DNA of 64,000 nt from JBCCCJ01 sp039029315 (GTDB lineage: Bacteria > Bacteroidota > Bacteroidia > J057), in the NCBI GenBank assembly GCA_039029315.1, contig JBCCGK010000002.1, forward strand, positions 62,001-126,000, written 5' to 3'. Within the stretch, counting starts at the first letter, position 1, and every line of letters starts with the position of its first letter. The notes under the pieces were generated by a model. The model made no database searches, was not told where the DNA came from, and saw nothing but the letters and a program-made list of their open reading frames with translations. This document shows positions 25,152-33,686 of the stretch, piece after piece. The position numbers and the translations under genes were made by a program.

Positions 25152-26719
25152 CCCTTTTCCTGAAAATCTGCAATCGTTCCAGCTGCTTTACGAATGGTTT
25201 TGATTGTGGCTGGCCAGAGGAATATATTCAGGATAATGGCAAGAATATTGATCGCGGGAACAAGCATTAAGAGATTCATGATACAGTAATTCTGGGCTGT
25301 CCCTTCCTTCGCAATGCGTATGCGGGTATTCGCATTGTCAAGTAAATAGTTATTCATCTCAACGGTCAGAGATCGATAGGCTACAAATACCCAATACAGA
25401 TTAAACAACGGAATAAACAGAAAGCCAACTGCCCTTCCTGGTGTGGTGCTTGCTCCACTTCCCTCTATCAATTTCCAGGATTTGTGGATGATTCTCAAGG
25501 CTGAGATATAACTGATGAGTAAGAAGAAAGCCCCTGAAATCATAAAGATGCTGAATATTTGCCTTTCCTGATTGGAAGAGAAGTCATCCCAAACTTCCTC
25601 TGCTACAAAAAAGGTAATCCCAACTATGACAAGAATTAGCCCCAGGATATAATTTCTGCTAAACGATCGATATCTTTTGGACAGCCATTTGTTGGTTTCG
25701 GATTTGGAAGCTCTTCTTTTCAGAGAAGGAGACTGTCGTGCAGAAGTTTTCTCTTTGGGACGTCCTTTGGGGGAAACAGCCTTCTTCTTGGGTTCAGGTG
25801 TCAACTGAATTGGTTTCGGTTGGTTCGAGCGCAATTCCTGTGGTGCATCTACAAGGGTTGCATCCACCATGCCTTGAGCCTGATATTTCGGTGGTTTGGG
25901 TTTGTTTTGAAGCTGTTTGATTCGGAAAGCGTTCTTGAACTCTTTACAGCTTTGAAACCGTTCATTAGGTTCTTTGGCCGTGGATTGTTGGATGATTTCA
26001 TTCAATCTCGGTGGCATACCAGCCAGATTGGGTAGTGGCTCTTTCACGATTTTGGTTTGAATCTCCCACTCGGAAGTATTCTGATCGTAGGGTGGGTTGC
26101 CAGACAACATATGATGCAGCGTCACCCCAAGAGAATAGATATCTGTGCGATGATCAATGGATTGGGGATTCTTGACCTGTTCGGGACTCATATAAAGAGG
26201 CGTGCCAATCTGAACCCCTGTTCGCGTCTTGAGTTTGCTGCTTGAAACCAACTTAGCAATCCCGAAGTCCAGCACCTTCGGCACGCCATCTATATCCAGA
26301 AATATATTACTCGGCTTCACATCCCGATGCACAATTTCTTTTTCATGGACATAGGCGAAGGCATCAAGCACTTTCCCAAAAATTCGCAGTGCCTCTCTGG
26401 GATCTACGGGGCCATATTTCATAATATACTCTCGCAACGAAAGCCCATCTAAATACTCCATGACCATCGCCAACATATTATCCTCCTCCACAAAATCTAC
26501 AACTTTCGCTATGTTAGGATGATTCAATTGAGCCATACTCATGGCCTCCTGCTCAAAGCGTTGCCGGATGGTGGGTTCCAATGCCAGGGTAGGATGTAGA
26601 ACCTTTACGGCCACTTTTGTCCCCAATCGTTCATTGACGATAGCTTCATAGACATTTGCCATGCCCCCTTGTCCGAGAAGGCGACTGACTTTATAGCCTT
26701 TGACAGTAGTTCCAATCAT
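25148..26719 (-). CDS. Membrane Ser/Thr protein kinase with DUF4328-like C-terminus
   Basis: A 523-aa kinase. Residues ~1-270 form an active-looking Hanks-type domain: glycine loop GQGGMANVY (16-24), VAVK lysine 39, Glu57, HRDVKPSN (131-138), DFG (151-153) and MSPEQ. A basic, Pro/Ser-rich linker (~275-350) follows, then membrane helices and a C-terminal region (PGRAVGFLFIPLFNLYWVFVAYRSL) resembling DUF4328. So the kinase domain is cytoplasmic and tethered. It is the last gene of a cluster with PP2C and FHA proteins and overlaps the phosphatase by 4 nt (ATGA), which implies a matched kinase/phosphatase pair. Confidence 0.93.
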   Translation of the reverse strand: MIGTTVKGYKVSRLLGQGGMANVYEAIVNERLGTKVAVKVLHPTLALEPTIRQRFEQEAMSMAQLNHPNIAKVVDFVEEDNMLAMVMEYLDGLSLREYIMKYGPVDPREALRIFGKVLDAFAYVHEKEIVHRDVKPSNIFLDIDGVPKVLDFGIAKLVSSSKLKTRTGVQIGTPLYMSPEQVKNPQSIDHRTDIYSLGVTLHHMLSGNPPYDQNTSEWEIQTKIVKEPLPNLAGMPPRLNEIIQQSTAKEPNERFQSCKEFKNAFRIKQLQNKPKPPKYQAQGMVDATLVDAPQELRSNQPKPIQLTPEPKKKAVSPKGRPKEKTSARQSPSLKRRASKSETNKWLSKRYRSFSRNYILGLILVIVGITFFVAEEVWDDFSSNQERQIFSIFMISGAFFLLISYISALRIIHKSWKLIEGSGASTTPGRAVGFLFIPLFNLYWVFVAYRSLTVEMNNYLLDNANTRIRIAKEGTAQNYCIMNLLMLVPAINILAIILNIFLWPATIKTIRKAAGTIADFQEKG

Positions 26720-27645
26720 GTTTCTGTTGCGTAAGTAAAATTCCGTTGATCGTTCTGGTCATCTTCCTCTTCCACAATGGCCTCTACCACTCTTTCTGAA
26801 AAGTCGAGACCATTGATTTCAGCTTCCACTATTTCTGCCTGTTCTACCTGAAGGACAGCTTGAGTCATGGGGGTAGATGTATCTGCCCCATCAATTTGAC
26901 CAATGTGTATCAAATATGCGGAAAAATTGTCATTGGGATTCCCCATGCATTTCTGGCGGATTCCTTCGATCTTTTCAGCATCAGGCCTTGGGCTTGTAAC
27001 AAAATATGCCAGGGCTTCATCAGAGAAGTTCTCAAGAATCCCATCCGAACAAAGAAAAAAATAATCATTGGCCCGAAGATCCCTAATGAGATGTACATCT
27101 ACTTTGGTTGCCTTCTGGGATCGTCCCTGAATCGCCCTGGTGATGACATGCTGGTGTGGATGATGTTCGGCTTCATGTCTGGTTAATGCCCCTTTATTCA
27201 GCAATTGATTGACTAGCGAATGATCCTGAGACTGCCAAAGGACCTTGCCAGCTCGCATATGGTATAAGCGACTGTCGCCAATATGTGCAAGCGTTGCGCC
27301 TGCGGCATGCAAATGCAACAAACACAAGGTCGTCGCCATGCCTCTGGATTGGGGATTCTCCAGCAAATACTGATCAAAAACAGATTCAACATTCTGCAAA
27401 GCTGCGTCTAACAAATCCTGATCAGAGATTCGCCCCTGAATGTTTGACTCAAAAAAACGAACCATTTCCAGGCAGGCCAGTCGACTTGCAATTTCTCCTT
27501 TCTCAGCCCCGCCTACCCCATCGCAAACAATAAATAAACGATCCTCAGTTCCTGCCCTGCCAAGTGCAGGGTATATAGCATCCTCATTGTGGGGTCTCGC
27601 CCCCCGTTCATGAATCGCCATTGGTGGAAATAGCTCAATGGTCAT
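26716..27645 (-). CDS. PP2C-family Ser/Thr protein phosphatase
   Basis: A 309-aa metal-dependent phosphatase, the likely antagonist of the adjacent kinase. PP2C motifs are present in order: HNEDAIY (motif 1 metal Asp), FIVCDGVGGAEKGE (motif 2), MATTLCLLHL, LAHIGDSRLY, QDHSLVNQLL, YFFLCSDGILE (metal Asp) and DNFSAYLI (final metal Asp). A ~60-residue acidic tail (EIVEAEINGLDFSERVVEAIVEEEDD) extends past the domain. No membrane segment. It overlaps the kinase start by 4 nt and follows the FHA gene by 5 nt, so the three form an operon. Confidence 0.93.
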   Translation of the reverse strand: MTIELFPPMAIHERGARPHNEDAIYPALGRAGTEDRLFIVCDGVGGAEKGEIASRLACLEMVRFFESNIQGRISDQDLLDAALQNVESVFDQYLLENPQSRGMATTLCLLHLHAAGATLAHIGDSRLYHMRAGKVLWQSQDHSLVNQLLNKGALTRHEAEHHPHQHVITRAIQGRSQKATKVDVHLIRDLRANDYFFLCSDGILENFSDEALAYFVTSPRPDAEKIEGIRQKCMGNPNDNFSAYLIHIGQIDGADTSTPMTQAVLQVEQAEIVEAEINGLDFSERVVEAIVEEEDDQNDQRNFTYATET

Positions 27646-27650
27646 CCCTA

Positions 27651-28292
27651 TTAGGCAATAATGGTTTTGGAATAATTGGTATGTATAACTGTCTTCAATG
27701 CAACAGCAGCTGTTCGAGAAACTTTCAGGGTTTTGAGCACCATCTTGGTTCTGCCAGCCTGTATGGTATTCCCATCCAGCAAATACACTTCATCTCCTTC
27801 TTTTAATCTGTTGTCGTCATCCGCGTTGATAAATGTGCCATTGGTACTTCCTACATCCGAGATCACATATTCATAACCTTGCCCTTCGGCACGCTTAATC
27901 ACTTCTATTATGCAATGATTTCTACTCATATACTTGTCCTGCGTCTCTATCATGATGTCAGCAGGCTTTGACACTGATTTACGGCCAATCACATTTGGAC
28001 CTTTTTTCAGAGGAAATGTCTGGGTCGGCGCATTTTCGTCATGAACAATGATCCATCCCAACTCATTTGGTTCTTCTTCCTCCTTGGATGGCATGATTTG
28101 GGTGGATTCATACGCATGGTCAGAGCTTGGCTGGGCAGGAGGCGGTTGAACTGTTGTTTTTTCGGTCGGTATATTCAGAGGAACCCGATTAACGGCCCCA
28201 CACTTGGGACATTTAACCGCTGGTCTTTGAGGATTGAGAGAACTTTCATCAAATTGTAGTTGAACCCTACAGTTTCCGCACTTGACAATCAT
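27651..28292 (-). CDS. Zinc-ribbon plus FHA-domain protein
   Basis: A 213-aa cytoplasmic protein. The N-terminus MIVKCGNCRVQLQF...VKCPKCGAVNRVP is a CxxC...CxxC zinc ribbon of the MJ0042 type. A Pro/Ser-rich linker leads to an FHA domain (~95-190) with GRKSVSKPADI, YMSRNHCII and ISDVGSTNGTFINADD, the conserved Arg, Ser-Arg-Asn-His and Asn residues that read phosphothreonine. It is the first gene of the FHA-PP2C-kinase operon and is a natural substrate or scaffold for the kinase (inference from family knowledge). Confidence 0.92.
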   Translation of the reverse strand: MIVKCGNCRVQLQFDESSLNPQRPAVKCPKCGAVNRVPLNIPTEKTTVQPPPAQPSSDHAYESTQIMPSKEEEEPNELGWIIVHDENAPTQTFPLKKGPNVIGRKSVSKPADIMIETQDKYMSRNHCIIEVIKRAEGQGYEYVISDVGSTNGTFINADDDNRLKEGDEVYLLDGNTIQAGRTKMVLKTLKVSRTAAVALKTVIHTNYSKTIIA

Positions 28293-28669
28293 TATGGTAG
28301 TTTTGGGAGGAACTTGAAAACAATCACAGGTTTTGTATATGAAAGAGTAGGAAAATAATGTAAGCTAATCTGCTTAGAACCTTTTGTTACAAGACAGAGA
28401 AAAACTCAAATTTGATGGATCAAAAAAGGTTTTTGGGAGAAAATATTGAGACAAAAGATCTGGCAAAACTGTCCTGGTATTTTTCGAGATGTCCTTAGTT
28501 TGAATTTCATCCTATGTTTTTGTTTTGCCCCTTTTATGGGTCCTTCTTCCTTGCAAAACGCCTTATTTAGTGCTGCCAAATTAGGCGTTTTGCGTCTTGA
28601 GGGTCTAAAAAATGATCTAAAACCATTTCCATAAACAAAACGCAAACAGTCTCTTAATATATCTCGTTT
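28293..28669. other. Gene-free gap with a strong stem-loop
   Basis: About 377 bp without a supported gene between the acidic protein and the FHA gene, both on the minus strand. It holds the hairpin at 28553-28593 and the promoter region of the FHA-PP2C-kinase operon; TATTTTCC on the minus strand near 28355 is a loose -7 match. Confidence 0.55.
28553..28593. repeat. 16-bp inverted repeat, possible terminator or RNA stem
   Basis: GCAAAACGCCTTATTT (28553-28568) pairs with AAATTAGGCGTTTTGC (28578-28593) with one mismatch and a 9-nt loop. It lies ~80 bp after the stop of the acidic protein gene. No T run follows on either strand, so it is not a textbook terminator. Confidence 0.65.
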
Positions 28670-29263
28670 TTACCAATCTACCCAATCCATATCTTCAGCA
28701 TCGGTATCGGAATCACCTTCTTCATGAAAGATTTCTTCGTTTGCAAAGTCCTGTTCTCCACCATCTCCAGCCAATCCATCGACCACCTCAGCGGCCACAA
28801 CTTCTACAGACTCATCGACGATTTCTTCTTTCATTTCTTTTGCCACGCTCATGGCTTGTTCCATATCGGTCCCTCCCAGTAATTCCGCAACAGGGATATC
28901 TGAATCATTTTGGGGGAGGGATTCCCAATAGGTCTGCCTTGCGTCATTGCTGAGAGATTCCCATTCTTCTTCAAAGTAGGTTCCATATACATTTCCCCGC
29001 CAAAAAAACACCCCGCCAGCCCCCAACTCATTCCTTGCAGAGCTAAAGGCTTCATCGAATGTCATTTGATCATGAATGCCTCCGGCAACGGGTGCCTCTG
29101 GAACGGATACCTGGGCATCAACAACACTAGCTGCATCCAAATCCGGCAAGCCTTCATCCACTCCAGCCCCCAGAATCTTTGCCTCGAACACTTGTCCAGC
29201 GACCGCCCCCAAAGCACCATCTCTCATGGAAGCGTTTACAAGGATTTTTTTTCGTTTTTTCAT
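28670..29263 (-). CDS. Acidic protein with GGVFFWRG / YGTYFEEEW motif, unknown function
   Basis: A 197-aa protein with a basic start (MKKRKKILV), an Ala/Gly/Val/Asp-rich region and a very acidic C-terminus ending DTDAEDMDWVDW. In the middle is MTFDEAFSSARNELGAGG followed by VFFWRGNVYGTYFEEEW, a motif I recognise from uncharacterised Bacteroidota proteins ('AFxxARxExGxGGxFxWxGxxYxTYxxEEW') but cannot name. No signal peptide. It sits between two FHA genes in the kinase/phosphatase cluster and has its own -7 element, so a phosphosignalling link is plausible but unproven. Confidence 0.7.
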   Translation of the reverse strand: MKKRKKILVNASMRDGALGAVAGQVFEAKILGAGVDEGLPDLDAASVVDAQVSVPEAPVAGGIHDQMTFDEAFSSARNELGAGGVFFWRGNVYGTYFEEEWESLSNDARQTYWESLPQNDSDIPVAELLGGTDMEQAMSVAKEMKEEIVDESVEVVAAEVVDGLAGDGGEQDFANEEIFHEEGDSDTDAEDMDWVDW

Positions 29264-29303
29264 TCTAACATCTGGTTTGACATAGTGAATCCCAATAAAG
29301 AAC

Positions 29304-29311
29304 CAAAATTA
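29304..29311 (-). promoter_or_regulatory. -7 element for the acidic-protein gene
   Basis: On the minus strand TAATTTTG matches TAnnTTTG exactly, 41 bp before the ATG at 29263. The -33 element is not clear. It suggests this gene can be transcribed apart from the FHA gene upstream. Confidence 0.45.
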
Positions 29312-29332
29312 TAAAGCATAGTTGGAAAGCCA

Positions 29333-29971
29333 TTAAGGATCTGTCGTCTCTCCATTGGGTGTTGGCTCTTTCGCCACCCACTCTGCTTTGCAGGATCGGC
29401 ATGATTTCCGACTGGCAAGTCCTTCCCAAGGCACATTTCCCAAATAGACCTTGCATTTAGGACAAACATAGTGAAGTTTAAATTCCTGATCTAGGGCGGT
29501 TAGTTTTTCTTTGACAGACAGCATTTCAGCAGCAAGAATTCCCAAAGCATTGCCAGCAAAGGGAATGAAGGCAAATCCCGCTCTTACCAAAGTTCGCTTG
29601 ATCTTGGCTCCTCTTGATATCTTTTTCCGGCTGCTTTCATAGGTTTCATACACTTGTTTCAGGACCAAAAATTCTTCAGAATAATCATTCCCAACTTTTT
29701 TGACAGCAGGTTTAGCAGGGCTAAATTGAGTATTTGCAGCAAAATAGCGCTTCAAATCCAGCCGAACATTGGCAAATTTGATCTTATCATCTGTCGATAT
29801 GGTCGCTCGCCTCACTCGTCGATCATTGACAAATGTTCCGCCACTGGACCCCTGATCCTCCAATAGCATGACATGATCACTCAGCCTTGTTAGGATTGCG
29901 TGTCTCCGACTCACCTGTGGATAATTCAACACAATGTCGTTGTCATCCGATCTGCCAACCGTGTATTTCAT
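29333..29971 (-). CDS. FHA-domain protein with C-terminal zinc ribbon
   Basis: A 212-aa protein with the reverse layout of the other FHA protein in the cluster. An FHA domain comes first (YTVGRSDDNDIVL, VSRRHAIL, DQGSSGGTFVNDRRV), then a basic segment, a short hydrophobic helix (AGFAFIPFAGNALGILAAEML) and a C-terminal zinc ribbon VCPKCKVYLGNVPW...CRSCKAEW. FHA domains bind phosphothreonine, so it likely docks targets of the nearby kinase. The helix may bring it to the membrane. It is transcribed away from the histidine-phosphatase gene across a 77-bp gap. Confidence 0.9.
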   Translation of the reverse strand: MKYTVGRSDDNDIVLNYPQVSRRHAILTRLSDHVMLLEDQGSSGGTFVNDRRVRRATISTDDKIKFANVRLDLKRYFAANTQFSPAKPAVKKVGNDYSEEFLVLKQVYETYESSRKKISRGAKIKRTLVRAGFAFIPFAGNALGILAAEMLSVKEKLTALDQEFKLHYVCPKCKVYLGNVPWEGLASRKSCRSCKAEWVAKEPTPNGETTDP

Positions 29972-30033
29972 ATTGCTGTTACGAATATAGGAAAATTGTT
30001 CCGATCAAACAGGCATTTGAGAGCCGATTGCTC

Positions 30034-30041
30034 TATATTTG
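30034..30041 (+). promoter_or_regulatory. -7 element for the histidine-phosphatase gene
   Basis: TATATTTG (exact TAnnTTTG) ends 7 bp before the ATG at 30049. TTTG at 30016-30019 is 14 bp upstream, shorter than the usual ~19-bp spacing. Confidence 0.5.
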
Positions 30042-30048
30042 CAGCACT

Positions 30049-30672
30049 ATGACCACACTGTACTTCGTTCGACACGGACAGACCGATTATAATCTCAAAG
30101 GAATCGTTCAGGGAAGCGGGATAGATGCCCCGCTGAATGCAACAGGAATTGCTCAGGCAAATGCCTTTTTTCGCGCCTATTCTCATCTTTCTTTTGATGC
30201 AGTCTATGCCAGTACGCTCCAGCGTACTCACCAAACACTTGCTCCCTGGATTGAGGCGGGCTATGCTTTCAGCCAACATCCAGGCCTGAACGAGTTTAAC
30301 TGGGGAATCCATGAAGGCAAAGTCCCAACCCCCGAAGAGCATCAAAGCTTTTTGGCAATCCTCAATCGATGGCAAGAAGGAGAACTGGAAGCAAGAGTCC
30401 CTGAAGGAGAAACCCCCATCGATGCCTGGGAAAGAGCGAAGACATTCTTTCAAGACCTCCCGAAACGCCACCCTGACCAGCAATTATTGCTTTGTACGCA
30501 TGGCAGGCAATTGCGGGTTATCTTGAGTAATCTGCTCAAAGTTGGCATGCAAAATATGGAACCTTATAAGCATCGCAATACGGGTTTGACCATTGTAGGC
30601 CTCACCGAAAATGGCCAGGCAACACTTGAGTTGCTCAACGATGGAACACATCTGGAAGCCCTGAACGTTTGA
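30049..30672 (+). CDS. Histidine phosphatase (phosphoglycerate-mutase-like)
   Basis: A 207-aa cytoplasmic enzyme of the histidine phosphatase superfamily. The catalytic RHG motif is in LYFVRHGQTDYN (residues 4-15), the second Arg/Glu in NEFNWGIHEGK and the second catalytic His in LLCTHGRQLRV. Members range from cofactor-dependent phosphoglycerate mutase to broad phosphatases; the ~200-aa length and sequence GSGIDAPLNATG fit the phosphatase branch. The frame is open upstream, but ATG 30049 is placed by the motif and by the -7 element. The kynurenine monooxygenase gene follows 15 nt later. Confidence 0.88.
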   Translation: MTTLYFVRHGQTDYNLKGIVQGSGIDAPLNATGIAQANAFFRAYSHLSFDAVYASTLQRTHQTLAPWIEAGYAFSQHPGLNEFNWGIHEGKVPTPEEHQSFLAILNRWQEGELEARVPEGETPIDAWERAKTFFQDLPKRHPDQQLLLCTHGRQLRVILSNLLKVGMQNMEPYKHRNTGLTIVGLTENGQATLELLNDGTHLEALNV

Positions 30673-30687
30673 TAGGATGATATAAAT

Positions 30688-32049
30688 ATGGAAGCTCTCC
30701 CTCCTGACCAACAACCGATCAATTTGATTGGAGGCGGCCTAGCAGGCTCTCTCATGGCTGTGTACCTGGCCCAAAAAGGATTCCGTGTCAATGTCTATGA
30801 AAGGAGGGCCGACATGCGGCAACAATTGCTCGATGGTGGCAGATCCATCAACCTCGCCCTCTCAGAAAGAGGCATTCATGCACTGAGAGAAGTCGGATTG
30901 GAAGAGGAAATCATGGAAATTGCTATTCCCATGTATGGGCGGATGATGCATGCGGTAGATGGAAGTCTGACTTTTCAAGCATACAGCAAAGACCAACAAA
31001 CCTGTATTTATTCCGTCAGTCGTGCAGAATTGAATGCCCGAATGATGAATCTGTCAGAATCGCTCAAGCTCGTCGATTTCTTTTTTGAACAACGTGCAGA
31101 AGATATTGACTTTGAGTCTGGGGAGGTCTACCTGAAAGATTTGGCAACAAATAGAAGCTACAAGGCCCCCGGACGAGTGAGTATCGCCTGTGATGGTGCA
31201 TTTTCCGCTGTCAGATATGCCATGCAGAAGACGCCAAGATTCAATCTGGAGCAAGCCTATCTGGATCATGGGTATAAAGAGTTAAGTATTCCTGCAGGTC
31301 CTGATAACAGGTTTCAGCTTGAACCCAATGCCCTCCATATTTGGCCAAGAGGTTCATTCATGATGATTGCTCTCCCCAATCTGGATGGAACCTTTACCTG
31401 TACACTCTTCCTCCCATTTGAAGGAGAATGGGGATTTGATGCACTCAAGACCCCTGATCGGGTTCATTTGTTTTTTGAGACCTTCTTCCCGGATGCTTTG
31501 CCTCTTATGCCACATTTGTTGGATGATTTTTTTAATAATCCAACAGGAAGTCTGGTAACCATCCGATGTTATCCCTGGGCCAAAAAGGACAGGATTCTCT
31601 TAATGGGGGATGCCTCTCATGCGATTGTGCCTTTCTTTGGACAGGGCATGAATGCCGGATTTGAGGATTGTAGTATCCTCAACAAGTACATCGATCAGCA
31701 TGCACCTGATTGGGGCAAGGTGTTTGATGAATTTCAACAAGATCGCAAACCCAATGCAGAAGCAATTGCTGACATGGCATTGGAAAATTTCATAGAAATG
31801 CGCGATACGGTAGCTGATCCTGAATTTCTTCTCAGGAAAAAAGTCATGCATCATCTTGCCAGACATATTCCTGAATTTCAATCCCGCTATGAATGGGTTT
31901 CGTTCTCCACCATTCCCTATGCAGAAGCTTATCGAAGAGGACAAATCAATGATCAAATCATCGATACGCTCTTAGATGGGATTTCTTCCCTTGAAGAAAT
32001 TGATCTTCAACAAGCAGAAACATTGGTCAAAGAGATGTTTGCTTTATAA
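30688..32049 (+). CDS. kmo: Kynurenine 3-monooxygenase
   Basis: A 453-aa FAD-dependent hydroxylase converting L-kynurenine to 3-hydroxykynurenine with NADPH and O2. The FAD GxGxxG motif is INLIGGGLAGSL near residue 12, and the family-specific LLDGGRSINLALSERGIHAL follows. DG fingerprint: VSIACDGAFSAVR; second FAD motif: ILLMGDASHAIVPFFGQGMNAGFEDC. A C-terminal helix region closes the protein. No other gene of the kynurenine route (tryptophan dioxygenase, kynureninase, HAAO) is in the window. The next gene, a 4-hydroxybutyryl-CoA-dehydratase-family protein, starts 23 nt downstream. Confidence 0.93.
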   Translation: MEALPPDQQPINLIGGGLAGSLMAVYLAQKGFRVNVYERRADMRQQLLDGGRSINLALSERGIHALREVGLEEEIMEIAIPMYGRMMHAVDGSLTFQAYSKDQQTCIYSVSRAELNARMMNLSESLKLVDFFFEQRAEDIDFESGEVYLKDLATNRSYKAPGRVSIACDGAFSAVRYAMQKTPRFNLEQAYLDHGYKELSIPAGPDNRFQLEPNALHIWPRGSFMMIALPNLDGTFTCTLFLPFEGEWGFDALKTPDRVHLFFETFFPDALPLMPHLLDDFFNNPTGSLVTIRCYPWAKKDRILLMGDASHAIVPFFGQGMNAGFEDCSILNKYIDQHAPDWGKVFDEFQQDRKPNAEAIADMALENFIEMRDTVADPEFLLRKKVMHHLARHIPEFQSRYEWVSFSTIPYAEAYRRGQINDQIIDTLLDGISSLEEIDLQQAETLVKEMFAL

Positions 32050-32072
32050 GGGGAAGTTCATAATTTGAGGGC

Positions 32073-33605
32073 ATGGAAGCCACACATCAATTTACTAAAA
32101 TTCAATCTGGCCAGGACTATATAGATAGCCTTCGTGGTCGAAATTTGAAGGTATATTTGTTTGGAGAATTGGTTGAGGAGCCTGTCGATCATCCCATGAT
32201 TCGTCCTTCAATCAATGCCGTTGCGGAGACCTATGACTTAGCCATACGGGAACCAGATCTTGCTTCTGTCATTTCTCCCTTTACAGGAGAACGCATCAGT
32301 AGGTTCCTGCATATCGCTAGTAGTGCTGAAGAGTTGGTGATGCAAAACAAAATGCAACGAAAGCTTGGGCAAAACACCGGCACCTGTTTTCAGCGGTGTG
32401 TGGGGATGGACGCCTTCAATTCTTTGTACTCTGTTAGTTATGAAATGGACGAGGTGCATGGAACCTCATACCATCAACGATTCAAGGCATTCATCGAGAT
32501 GACTCACCGACACAATTATGTTATCGGTGGCGCCATGACAGATGTGAAAGGAGACCGGAGCAAACCTCCCCATGCGCAAAACGACCAAGACTTGTACTGC
32601 CGGGTGGTCAAACGCACAGAAGAAGGGATTTATATTCGCGGAGCCAAAGCTCATCAAACTGGCTGTCTGAATTCCCACTATATGCTGGTCATGCCAACGA
32701 TTCGTCTGGGACCAGATGACAAAGATTTCGCAGTGATCGGGGCAGTAGCAGTAGATGCACCGGGCATTGCCTACATCTATGGTCGGCAATCATGTGACAC
32801 GAGAAGCATGGAGGGAGGAACAATGGATACAGGGAATCATCAATATGGCGGACAGGAAGCCATGGTGATTTTTCAGGATGTGTTCATTCCCTGGAAATAT
32901 GTCTTCATGGATGGTGAATACGATTTTGCTGCGATGCTGGTAGAGCGCTTCACCTGCTATCACCGAAGAAGTTATGTGTGCAAAAGCGGGGTTGGAGATG
33001 TTCTGATTGGTGCTGCAGCAGCAATTGCAGAATTCAATGGCGTAGAGCGGGCCTCTCATATCAAAGACAAACTGGTGGAGATGACCCACCTCAATGAAAC
33101 CATCTATTCAACAGGGATTGCGGCTTCTTATCAAGGATTTCCGACAAAGTCTGGCGCTTACCTGGCCGATGATATGCTGTCCAATGTCTGCAAGCATCAT
33201 GTAACCAAGATGCCGTATGAAATTGGGAGGCTTGCCCAGGATTTGGCTGGGGGTCTTGTCGTAACACTGCCTTCAGAGAAAGATTACCGCAGCAAAGAGA
33301 TTGGTCCTTTATTGGAGAAATACCTGCGGGGAAAGGCCGATTATAGTACAGAGGAACGATTCAGAATGCTTCGGCTGATAGAGAACATGACTTTGGGGAG
33401 AAATGCAGTTGGGTATTTGACAGAGTCCATGCACGGTGCGGGTTCTCCACAGGCCCAACGGATTCAGATCGCTCGCCAAATGCAGATTGAATACAAAAAA
33501 CGCCTCGCCAAAGCCCTCGCTGGCATTGAAACAGATATCCCCAAGGAAAATCTTCTGGAAGAATTCGGCGGGTATTTTGCGCGGGTATTTCAGATTTCTG
33601 AATAA
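32073..33605 (+). CDS. 4-hydroxybutyryl-CoA dehydratase / HpaB-fold flavoenzyme
   Basis: A 510-aa protein of the HpaB acyl-CoA-dehydrogenase-like fold. It resembles 4-hydroxybutyryl-CoA dehydratase/vinylacetyl-CoA isomerase (AbfD) along its length: DYIDSLRGRNLKVYLFGE, VDHPMIRPSINAV, TCFQRCVGMDAFN, GAMTDVKGDRS, IRGAKAHQTG, YGRQSCDTR, MTHLNETIY and ESMHGAGSPQAQRI. AbfD binds a [4Fe-4S] cluster through Cys99, Cys103, His292 and Cys299; the counterparts here are Cys105, Cys109, His297 and Cys303, so the His-Cys spacing is one residue shorter. A 4-hydroxyphenylacetate-type monooxygenase is less likely because those lack the cysteines. Probably co-transcribed with kmo. Confidence 0.8.
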   Translation: MEATHQFTKIQSGQDYIDSLRGRNLKVYLFGELVEEPVDHPMIRPSINAVAETYDLAIREPDLASVISPFTGERISRFLHIASSAEELVMQNKMQRKLGQNTGTCFQRCVGMDAFNSLYSVSYEMDEVHGTSYHQRFKAFIEMTHRHNYVIGGAMTDVKGDRSKPPHAQNDQDLYCRVVKRTEEGIYIRGAKAHQTGCLNSHYMLVMPTIRLGPDDKDFAVIGAVAVDAPGIAYIYGRQSCDTRSMEGGTMDTGNHQYGGQEAMVIFQDVFIPWKYVFMDGEYDFAAMLVERFTCYHRRSYVCKSGVGDVLIGAAAAIAEFNGVERASHIKDKLVEMTHLNETIYSTGIAASYQGFPTKSGAYLADDMLSNVCKHHVTKMPYEIGRLAQDLAGGLVVTLPSEKDYRSKEIGPLLEKYLRGKADYSTEERFRMLRLIENMTLGRNAVGYLTESMHGAGSPQAQRIQIARQMQIEYKKRLAKALAGIETDIPKENLLEEFGGYFARVFQISE

Positions 33606-33686
33606 GGCTTAGCGACAAGTGTTCCAGAGCTTTTCTCCAAATAGAATTGGACATTATTCCATGCTTCACCCTTACAATTAGATCAC

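Noticed and set aside
28406..28645. 79-aa minus-strand frame in the gap beside the FHA gene
   Set aside because: Arg/Lys/Phe-rich, crosses the inverted repeat, no motif and no proper leader.
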